Source of the DNA: Neurospora crassa OR74A
Taxonomy: Eukaryota; Ascomycota; Sordariomycetes; Sordariales; Sordariaceae
Reading direction: 5' to 3'
NCBI RefSeq assembly: GCF_000182925.2
Contig: NC_026506.1
Location: forward strand, 3,162,001-3,226,000
Length of the DNA: 64,000 bases
Each line of letters opens with the position of its first letter. Within the stretch, counting starts at the first letter, position 1. The notes under the pieces were generated by a model. That model saw only the letters and a program-made list of their open reading frames with translations. It made no database searches and was not told the origin of the DNA. Position numbers and translations under genes: made by a program. Positions 37,581-45,096 of the stretch are shown piece after piece.

Positions 37581-37849
37581 CGTATTCGCCTACTCGCGTC
37601 GCACATCATCCATTTGTCTTGGACAATCTGGCTAACCATCGCGAAGTGCTTCTAGTGATATCGAACATCACGCTCTCATGGGCTATAGAGCATAGGATTG
37701 GGCGATTGGGGGGAGGGGAGAGGAGAGAGAGACATGATCTTGCGGTCGACCGCGTTAGTATTGGTCCTCGAAGTTAGCCATTCATCGTGTCTTTCTCTCC
37801 CTCCCGGTTGTGTCGTGAAAAGGTTGGTTCTCACACTATCTTCCCGCTC

Positions 37850-37939
37850 GCTTTCCTGATGATCAACTTTGCTTTTGCAAGTTGGAATTACCGATTGATA
37901 CCCAATGAAAACATAAAATGGCTGTTTCTGATTGAAAGC
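37850..37939 (+). ncRNA. box C/D snoRNA candidate 2 (18S guide, snR77-like)
   Basis: Box C is CTGATGA at 37856-37862 and box D is CTGA at 37928-37931. The flanks GCTTTC and GAAAGC form a perfect 6-bp terminal stem, the best in the cluster. GGAATTACCG (37884-37893) is antisense to the conserved 18S segment CGGTAATTCC. With D' taken as TTGA at 37895, the fifth base upstream pairs with the U of CGGU, the region modified by yeast snR77. Confidence 0.78.
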
Positions 37940-38086
37940 ACTACATTCCTCTCGATGTGATCACAAACCTTGGTTGTTGACCATGTGCTGACTTCCTGGT
38001 TCAGATGTAGAGACTCCCTTCCGTCACGCTCAGTAGTGGTGCCGCAACCAATTGTGAGTTGGTTCATTTGCTGTCCTCTTCGACAC

Positions 38087-38183
38087 GCTTCTATGATGAA
38101 ACGGCACTGGGCTCCGATTTTTCCACATGAGCACGATATGCCATTTTTGCGACAGGCCTAGAAAACCTCGTCCACTGATCAGC
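38087..38183 (+). ncRNA. box C/D snoRNA candidate 3 (target not recognised)
   Basis: It lies in intron C. Box C is ATGATGA at 38093-38099 and box D is CTGA at 38175-38178, with GCT/AGC as a short terminal stem. A CATGA at 38126 could be D'. I do not recognise an rRNA match upstream of either box. Confidence 0.62.
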
Positions 38184-38335
38184 ATCCAATATCAACACGT
38201 ATTGAAGCACTTCTGGAACCATGAGCGGTGACTAATGCGCCTCATCAGAGTACAGTTGGACTTGGAACCACTACTCGCTCTTTTTTATAACACAGTCTTG
38301 GTAAGCTACTCTTTTTTTCTCACATCACAACACAC

Positions 38336-38431
38336 GATTCCATGATGATCCCTTTAGATGACGAGTCTTATCGGGGATTCCCCATGCAGACAACCTTTTT
38401 TTTTAATACCATTCATGCATTTCTGAAAATC
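38336..38431 (+). ncRNA. box C/D snoRNA candidate 4 (25S guide)
   Basis: It lies in intron D. Box C is ATGATGA at 38342-38348 and box D is CTGA at 38423-38426, with GATT/AATC as terminal stem. Two antisense elements are present: TTAGATGACGAG (38354-38365) and CCATTCATGC (38409-38418). From memory of 25S rRNA, their targets CTCGTCATCTAA and GCATGAATGG lie about ten bases apart in the same conserved region. Confidence 0.75.
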
Positions 38432-38581
38432 CTTCTCATGATCAAGTCCTTTGCAGCTCTCAGTAGAATGTCTTGACTAACGATCAACCAGACCACATTC
38501 TGCAGCACATTCTCCCGATGCATGGGCTTCTTGGTATGTGCCTATGTCTCTTTGCTTCGGCACTGAGTTTTCCTGCCCATA

Positions 38582-38664
38582 TCCTTCCATGATGATCCGA
38601 CAACACAAAGACAAGCATATGTCAGAGCTTTTGCGACGATGACACCTGTCATGTCTGATCTTTG
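38582..38664 (+). ncRNA. box C/D snoRNA candidate 5 (U27/snR74-like, 18S guide)
   Basis: It lies in intron E. Box C is ATGATGA at 38589-38595 and box D is CTGA at 38655-38658. AGACAAGCATATG (38609-38621) is a 13-nt antisense match to the 5' end of 18S rRNA (CATATGCTTGTCT), the known target of U27/snR74. A D'-like CAGA at 38623 places the fifth upstream base opposite the A that U27/snR74 methylates (yeast A28). The terminal stem is weak, so the exact ends are uncertain. Confidence 0.77.
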
Positions 38665-38817
38665 CACCATTGCATCCTGTTACTTGGCCACTCTGCCTCG
38701 CAGTATGCTAACGGTCACAAAGTCAGTCTACCTTGGTTCAATACCGGGAACGCATCGTCACCTGTGTCACGCAGCTCATACTGGTAAGCCAAGATTTGAT
38801 TTCATTGCACGCTTGTT

Positions 38818-38931
38818 CAAGATGGCTACAATGATGAATAAAATTTATCACGACGGTCTACATAGGATATCGCTTCGGCTTTATCCCTTTGATGAAAAAC
38901 GCCGATGACACGGCACCCGAACTGAGTCGCC
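38818..38931 (+). ncRNA. box C/D snoRNA candidate 6 (25S guide)
   Basis: It lies in intron F. Box C is ATGATGA at 38831-38837 and box D is CTGA at 38922-38925. TCACGACGGTCTA (38848-38860) is a 13-nt antisense match to the conserved 25S segment TAGACCGTCGTGA in the peptidyl-transferase domain. A C'-like TTTGATGA occurs at 38889-38896. Terminal pairing (GGC/GCC) is offset from the boxes, so the ends are approximate. Confidence 0.7.
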
Positions 38932-39163
38932 TCTTGAACAAGTCATTTGTTTATGAGTTCAAGTCAATGATTCCAAGCTAACATGCTGGATTTAGGAACC
39001 ATTGTCCGGTATCATTACTATGATGACCCATCGAGCAGCTTCAGGTAAGTTATCGCCAAGCTGAAGTTCTTGAATTCGTAGGCTAGAGAACCAATTTGGT
39101 TCTCTGGAGTCGTGACTATGGTCACATCGTAGACAGCCATGGTGCTAATTGCAACCTGGCGAG

Positions 39164-40018
39164 TTGGATACCACATGAAGATACTTAGTGAAAATCGAAG
39201 ACAAGTTACATTTGCATATCTATGGCCCCTTCCTGATATACGCCATCGTGAGTTCTATGCCCCTTGTGTTTAAGGAGTGTTCTGTTGTCATTCGTGGTAT
39301 ATTGCGTGATTGACGTTGTCCGGGCCCATTGTTCTCTCCTTTCTCCTTTCCCGAGCTTTTGGACTTGGTTTTCCATCCTCCAGGCTGCAAGTCATGACGG
39401 GACGGAAACTCATTGCTTCCTCAATAAGGGCATCACCGCCAGCGGGAGACGCAGATGGAAACATGCTCCGCGAGTTCACTGCTCGAGCAAGCAACTGCCT
39501 TGTCAAGTGTCTTTCTTACATATGTCTCCAAAGGCCACATGGCTCATTGGAGATCGGCCCTCCGGTGGATTGTTCATGCCGGATTACCAATCCCGTAGTC
39601 ACCCACCTTGCTCCATGGCAGCACTAGGCCACCCACACGATCAAGTTGATATCCTCCACACAAGCCGAAACACCGGTTGCCCCGAATCTGTGTGCGTAGA
39701 ACAGGCCAATATTTTGCGAAGCATAGCCGCAAACAAGGGCAACGAGAGGAGGTATGCTGTATTTACAACGGAACATGACCATGGAGAATGTACCGTAATG
39801 TGCCGTGTGAACCAATTGTAGCTCTATATGATGTAAAACCGTTTCCCCACGTCTAAACACGATCCCTCAACTCGGAGGGGGGACAAGTTCCCACCTTTTT
39901 TTGTTAATCCTTATTCAGTATAACCAAAAATTCCCGTTATCCAAAAGACCCCGAGGTATATGTAGCCTGTTCCAATCCATTGTGAATAACCGTGTAACAT
40001 TCAGCCAAGCAAAGCAGC
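39164..40018. other. intergenic, 3' side of host transcript and RIB3 flank
   Basis: No recognisable protein or RNA gene. A GTGAGT at 39247 and a CAG near 39383 could bound one more intron of the host transcript, but I see no C/D boxes between them. A 185-codon open frame at 39264-39821 (+) resembles nothing known. Confidence 0.4.
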
Positions 40019-40808
40019 TCACGAGGAGCCATTGAGTTCACCCAACTTGCCCTCCTTCTCCTCCAGATACTTGACCATATCCTCAATGGTGCACACCTTC
40101 AACCCCCACCTCCTCGCAAACGCCACGCACTGCTCCCCCCTCATCATGCCCGGCTCCTCCCTGACGGCCTGGCCCTCCACCTCCCGTCCATCATCCACCA
40201 GCTCGCTAATGACCGCCGCCGGCTTCTTGCCCGCCATCCTACACAAATCAATCGCCGCCTCGGTATGTCCCCGTCTCTGCCTCACACCGCCCGGTCTCGC
40301 CCTCAGCGGGAACACATGGCCCGGTCTTCTCAGATCCGCCGGCTTGGTCTTTTCATCCGCCAGCACGCGGCAGACCAGGGCGCGGTCGTGGGCGCTGATG
40401 CCCGTGGTGACGGACGGGTCGGCGGCGTCGACCGAAATGGTGTAGGCAGTCGCGCGCGGGTCCTCGTTGTGGCCGACCATTTGCGGCAGGTCGAGGTCGA
40501 GCGTGCGCTGGGGCAGGATGGGGGCGCAGATCAGGCCGGACGAGTAGCGCACCATGAAGGCCATTTGTTGGGCGGTGACGGATTCGGCGGCGATGATGAG
40601 GTCGGCTTCGTTTTCGCGACCGGGGTCGTCGAGGACTACGACGAATTCGCCGTTGCCTAATGGGGGAGAAAAGAGAAAAAAAAGTTAGTTGGGGTCATGA
40701 TGGGGGTGGAATGAGAGGGGGGCCTGGAAACGTACGGAATGCCTCGACAGTGTCGGGGATGCTGTCAAATGCTGACGGGTCCATTCGGGATTCTTGTTGG
40801 GAAGCCAT
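40019..40808 (-). CDS. rib3: 3,4-dihydroxy-2-butanone 4-phosphate synthase (RIB3)
   Basis: Converts ribulose 5-phosphate to 3,4-dihydroxy-2-butanone 4-phosphate and formate, supplying the four-carbon unit of riboflavin. Exon 1 is 40808-40736, the intron 40735-40657 (79 nt, donor GTACGT), exon 2 40656-40019; 236 aa, about normal for fungal monofunctional enzymes. Motifs in order: FVVVLDDPGRENEADLI (acidic metal and substrate loop), MVRYSSGLICAPI, TTGISAHDRA, RRPGHVFPLRARPGGVRQRR, and GHTEAAIDLCRMAGKKPAAV with the conserved His and Glu, then ISELVDDG. An in-frame ATG exists further upstream (40952) but the leader it would add looks non-coding, so MASQQESRMD is preferred. The gene is divergent from COQ3. 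Confidence 0.95.
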
Positions 40809-42104
40809 TGTGTGCAATTTGTGTGTTGTTGAAGAGGTAGGTATGAGCAACCGGTTGAGATTACTTGGTGATAATGCGCCCTGGTTGTTGGTAAATGGGG
40901 ATATGACGTGAAAGGCGCAAGAAGGGTGTCGCAGGTGGCTGCTGTAATGCAATTTCGGCGGGTAGTTTGCTGCAAGGTACCGAGTCGCTTTTGTTCAATA
41001 TCGGCGTCCGGGTATCTTTGACTTTTTCTTGTATGAATTGTCGAATAATGTTCTATAGTTGCTCTCTTCAACTTTTTCTTATCTTGTGCAACCACAAGGG
41101 ACCAACACTTGGAGACAAGAGGAGGGGCAACTAGGATGGCAATTGGGCAATTGGCTTGGACGGGACGGGACCTCAAGTCATTCAGTCAGTGAGGGGCAAT
41201 TGGCGATTGCGACTTATTTAGGGCGGCCAGTCCTGTCGCTGCGGTCGGGCGGTCTCGGTTCAAGGTGGCCTCAAGTGGGTTTGTCAATGTGGATTTGGCG
41301 TGAGTCTGGGGGGCCGGGGGGATGCCGTTTGCCGCACTTTTGGATTCTAGAGCTTCGGAGGTCGAGAGGAGTCGCTGGGAAGATGATGCCGAGGCCACGG
41401 GGAGGGTCGGCTCGTTACAATATGTAGACAGTTGACCAGGTTCGAAATGAAGAGGGTATTCAAGAACAACTGAAGCAAATGCTACATGACATACACGCCA
41501 TGGTTCTACATCTTTCACCATCTTATATAAACCCGGATGACTCGGATTCACAAGGCTTAGAAAAGCTGACCGGCGGCTTACAAACCTCCTTGTCAACTAC
41601 CTAGTCTAGGCTTCGAAACTGTCCGGTCCATTGGCCATAGTTGACACGGAGGAGGAACGCCATAGAGTATGGGCTGATCCATGCTGAAACTCAGATACCT
41701 ACCTACTCAGAGTCGTGAAGAACCTCGATGGACATGCGGACCAAGGTCAGCCAGCAAACTAACGGCGGTCCCTGCAGCGGCAAAGACAAAGTCAACAAGG
41801 AAGTTGGCTGATTTCACATGGCAAAATCACGAACCAGGGGCCGGCGCCGGCGTCGTATAATACTCTTATCAGCTTATCGATAATGCATCGCCTTATCGCC
41901 CAATGCGGTGCTTCTGCCCGCCCGATCCTTGCCCCTGCTGACGATCGGCCATCCAGGTGCCGACGTGCGACCAATTGCAGGAGCTTCAAGTTGTCCGACA
42001 ACGAAACATTTACATCACCGGCATTTTTGAGTTTCGAACATATTCAACAAACTTCAGATACGAGTGCTTGAACAAGCTTACCAACAGCTTCGCAGCACAT
42101 CGAT
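40809..42104. promoter_or_regulatory. divergent RIB3/COQ3 intergenic region
   Basis: About 1.3 kb between two divergent starts. The COQ3-proximal part contains a tight group of GATA motifs listed separately. Small open frames on both strands resemble nothing. Confidence 0.5.
41866..41897. promoter_or_regulatory. cluster of four GATA motifs upstream of COQ3
   Basis: TTATC occurs at 41866, 41874 and 41893, and GATAA at 41879: four GATA-factor core sites on both strands within 32 bp, about 210 bp before the COQ3 start. Fungal GATA factors (nitrogen, iron or light regulators) could bind here; which one is not shown by the sequence. Confidence 0.4.
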
Positions 42105-43136
42105 ATGTTGCCACCATCACCACTTCGCCAATTGGCACCAACAATTGCCCGGCGCGTCCGGAACCCCAGGACAATTGCTCGTCTAGCATCAACACCCCAG
42201 TGCTTTGCACCCGTTACAGAATCACCGTCAGTAAGAACACAACGATGGCACTCCAACCATAATGACTCCAGGCCCCCCTCCTCTTCCTCCGTCAACCCCG
42301 ACGAAATCTCCCACTTCAACGCCCTCGCTGCCACCTGGTGGGACCCACACGGCTCCTCGCGCGCCCTCCACCTCATGAATCCTCTACGACACGATTTTAT
42401 CCAGACCTGCCGCTCCTCGTCACCCACATCCTCCTTCACCGTCCTAACCGAGGACTCTGGAGACGAACTTCCTTCTTCCTCTCCCGACGCCCCCACCTAT
42501 AGCACTACAGCCAACGTGCAAAAACTGCGCTATCTCGACATCGGCTGCGGCGGCGGCATCTTCGCCGAGTCTGCCGCCCGCCTGCCCACCACCGAGTCCG
42601 TACTTGCCATCGACCCGTCCCCAGGCGTCCTAGCCATTGCCCGCTCCCATGCCAAGAAAGACCCGAGTCTGTCGCCCAAGTTGACGTACCTCTCCTCGAC
42701 GATCGAATCACTCCCTACACTCAAGCCCGAAGCCGTGGAAAAGAAATTCGACGTGGTCTCGTGCTTCGAAGTCATCGAGCACGTCGACCACCCTGCTCTG
42801 TTCCTCGACCACGTCGCCAAGTTTGTCAAGCCGGGCGGTTGGCTGGTCATGAGCACGATTGCACGGACTTGGACGAGTTGGTTTACGACGAATTTCATGG
42901 CTGAGGATGTGCTGGGGATCGTGCCCAAGGGAACGCATGATTGGAACAAGTACATCAATGAGTATGAGCTGAGGGGATATTTTGAGGAAACAGAGGAAAA
43001 GAGGAGGTTCTGGGGACAGCCGAGGGCCATGGGCGTTGTCTATGTTCCCGGGCTGGGGTGGAAGGAGGTTCCCGGGAGCGAGAAGGTTGGGAATTACTTT
43101 TTGGGGGTGCAGAGGTTGGCTAGTGAGGATGCGTAA
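42105..43136 (+). CDS. coq3: ubiquinone biosynthesis O-methyltransferase (COQ3)
   Basis: SAM-dependent mitochondrial methyltransferase that performs both O-methylation steps of coenzyme Q synthesis. Single exon, 343 aa. The first 45 residues are Arg/Ser-rich without acidic residues (RQLAPTIARRVRNPRTIARL), typical of a matrix-targeting peptide. The mature part starts at VNPDEISHFNALAATWWDPH, a COQ3/UbiG hallmark, followed by LHLMNPLRHDFI. SAM-binding motifs are YLDIGCGGGIFAESAARL, VLAIDPSPGVLAIARSHA, FDVVSCFEVIEHVDHPALF and VKPGGWLVMSTIARTWTSW. The end, GTHDWNKYINEYELRGYF, is also typical. A short serine-rich insertion (residues 108-132) is additional to the bacterial enzyme. Confidence 0.95.
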   Translation: MLPPSPLRQLAPTIARRVRNPRTIARLASTPQCFAPVTESPSVRTQRWHSNHNDSRPPSSSSVNPDEISHFNALAATWWDPHGSSRALHLMNPLRHDFIQTCRSSSPTSSFTVLTEDSGDELPSSSPDAPTYSTTANVQKLRYLDIGCGGGIFAESAARLPTTESVLAIDPSPGVLAIARSHAKKDPSLSPKLTYLSSTIESLPTLKPEAVEKKFDVVSCFEVIEHVDHPALFLDHVAKFVKPGGWLVMSTIARTWTSWFTTNFMAEDVLGIVPKGTHDWNKYINEYELRGYFEETEEKRRFWGQPRAMGVVYVPGLGWKEVPGSEKVGNYFLGVQRLASEDA

Positions 43137-44735
43137 GCATGGCAATAAGGACGTTTCTGTGCGTTGTACGTTTATATGTATAGGTTCTGTGATATATGAA
43201 GCTGATCATACGAAGGGGGTAAGCAGGTACATGATATGGACTGGATATCAAGAGACTAAGATGGTCTCCCCAAGGCTGTCCACTGCTCAAGCCCATATGA
43301 CATTAGTACGCCAGTTGCGAGTCGTCCAGCTGCCGCCTTGCATACTGGTGGGGTGAGCAGAAAGAGCTCAGTACTCATCCCGATTACTGGAGCGTTCCCT
43401 TGGCTTGACAGCATACCACAGCAGGTCGACTTTGATGTCACACGAGATTGATCATATCGCTGCGTGTCAGTTCAATCAGTCGGCTATACCGCAGCATGCG
43501 CTTGATCCTGGACCGAGCGGCAAGATACCCAGTATCGCAAGGGGCATGCCGATATACATGATCAGATCCGTTGCCGAGGGCCCGCCGGAGGGGGATGGGG
43601 AGTTGGAGTCGGGACTCGACATGGTGGGCATCTCGGCAGGATATTGTGTTGGGCGCCTTGGGATATGTGGGAGGCTCTTTCCGGAACTTGCTATCGAACA
43701 AGCAGCATACACATCGACATGCTCACCAGTGTGAGACACAGAGACAAGGACCTATCGTCTCGTATGTTGAAGTCTAGTTGTTGCGCTTCGCCATTCAGTC
43801 GACTTCTGTTCTCATTCAGCCGCATGGAATGCATGGCTTGGAACGGCCCTTCCAAGGGGGCCCTGCGCCTTGCAGATGGTGGCGTCCTTGCTGATACCAC
43901 AGTCTTGTAACTTCTTGCGAGACATCATATCGTGCACCTCGTGGTCAGAATTAGCCACTTGAGAGACGCACATCAGTCGATAGCTTCTGGACATATTGAT
44001 GGAAGGAATGTGCCGAGAAGACAATTCGGGGGGTTGGTTGCCAGGTTTTGTGTGTAATGATCCTCTCCTTTTGGTCAGTTTTCGCCTGCACACGTTGCTA
44101 TCTCGGAATGTTACGGCACGGTAGAGTCAGGACACAATCGGTATTGCTGACTACGAATATCTTTTGGCTCGTCCCGCGCCGATCTCGCTGGAGTGTTCAG
44201 GTACCCGGACGAGAAAACAAATGCCGATGGCATAAATATTATTTCCGACATCTCAACTTATGCCCAAGACAGTCAAAGCTGGAGTAATTTCCACCGAGCC
44301 TCATCGTATCAGATGGATCACGGTGACCACAAAGGTCCCTTCTTCTAGAAGCGCGGAAATAGAACGCAAGAAACACGCCAGGAACAAGTGGCTGATGTGT
44401 TGACACTTGACAGAGGAGAGAAAGAGGAAGGTGGAGACACAACTAACACCAGAAGGAGAACCAATTGGTTAACTGGCGCGGTGCACGAGCCATATCAAGC
44501 TAAATTATGCGGTTTCCAGGTCCCAATGATCTGGGTTATTCATGCACCTTATTCAGGCCCAAATCCAGTAACGTTCGTGCAGTAGCGGCCCTCCGCAGCC
44601 CTGTATAAGTGGCCATTGGCGGTCCCCTATTCGCTGCTAACTAAACCTCCGGGCTTTGGTACGTGTAGGCGGTGTTCACTGGCCGCGATAGTTACAGTGC
44701 ACTGGACAGTCCGGACTACCTTAAAGCATTCCTTC

Positions 44736-44770
44736 CACTTCACTTCACTTCACCTGACTTCACTTCACTT
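44736..44770 (+). repeat. CACTT pentanucleotide repeat (7 units, two imperfect)
   Basis: Three perfect CACTT units, then CACCT and GACTT, then two more perfect units, in the upstream region of the carboxypeptidase gene. Confidence 0.9.
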
Positions 44771-44894
44771 CAGACGAAAGGTCTGGGCCATCTGAACTTT
44801 TCTGAAGAGCCCATCTGCCTGGTAAGCTAGTGACGAGATCAGACGGCTTCCTCTTACTCAGGTTCGCCTATTTACATTCCCCAATGTTTACTTC

Positions 44895-44902
44895 TATATA
44901 AG
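44895..44902 (+). promoter_or_regulatory. TATA box (TATATAAG) of the carboxypeptidase gene
   Basis: TATATAAG lies about 195 bp before the start codon, with a CCAAT about 15 bp upstream of it. It is the clearest core promoter in the window, fitting an inducible secreted enzyme. The leader between them would be about 160 nt. Confidence 0.6.
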
Positions 44903-45096
44903 GTGCATCTAAGCCGCCCTCTAATCCGTAATCTCATCTTCACATTATTCGGCTTCACTGCCTCTGCTCTCCCAATCTCCTCGCAACCTTCGTAAGCTTT
45001 CTTAGGAAGATCCCGTGGAAAACCGCATGTGGCGTCTCATATATTAATCCTAACACATCCTTCGACTTCGGTGCACCCAGTACCGTCGACAATAAC

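Larger units (their letters stand above)
37380..39163 (+). ncRNA. non-coding multi-intron host transcript of box C/D snoRNAs
   Basis: This stretch has no convincing reading frame, yet it shows a regular series of introns on the plus strand. Intron A is 37435-37655 (GTAAGT, branch GCTAAC). Intron B ends at 38004 (branch GCTGAC), with its donor uncertain (GTTAGT at 37754 is one option). Intron C is 38054-38248 (GTGAGT, GACTAAT). Intron D is 38301-38491 (GTAAGC, GACTAAC). Intron E is 38534-38722 (GTATGT, GCTAAC). Intron F is 38784-38995 (GTAAGC, GCTAAC). Intron G starts at 39045 (GTAAGT) and may end at 39163. Introns A-F each contain one box C/D snoRNA candidate. Exons between them are about 35-100 nt. 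The first-exon start and the 3' end are guesses; the transcript may run further, since a GTGAGT at 39247 with a CAG near 39383 could be another intron. Confidence 0.75.
43137..45096. other. 2 kb intergenic with carboxypeptidase promoter
   Basis: No gene recognised between COQ3 and the carboxypeptidase. The right part contains a CACTT repeat, a CCAAT and a TATA box described separately. Open frames are below 110 codons. Confidence 0.5.

Noticed and set aside
37800-39100. Reading the repeated CATGATGATC as a dispersed repeat or transposon relic
   Set aside because: The repeats are limited to box C of each snoRNA; the sequences between them differ and are bounded by introns.
39264-39821. A 185-codon plus-strand frame after the snoRNA host
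   Set aside because: No family resemblance, mixed composition, and overlapping frames on the opposite strand; more likely non-coding.
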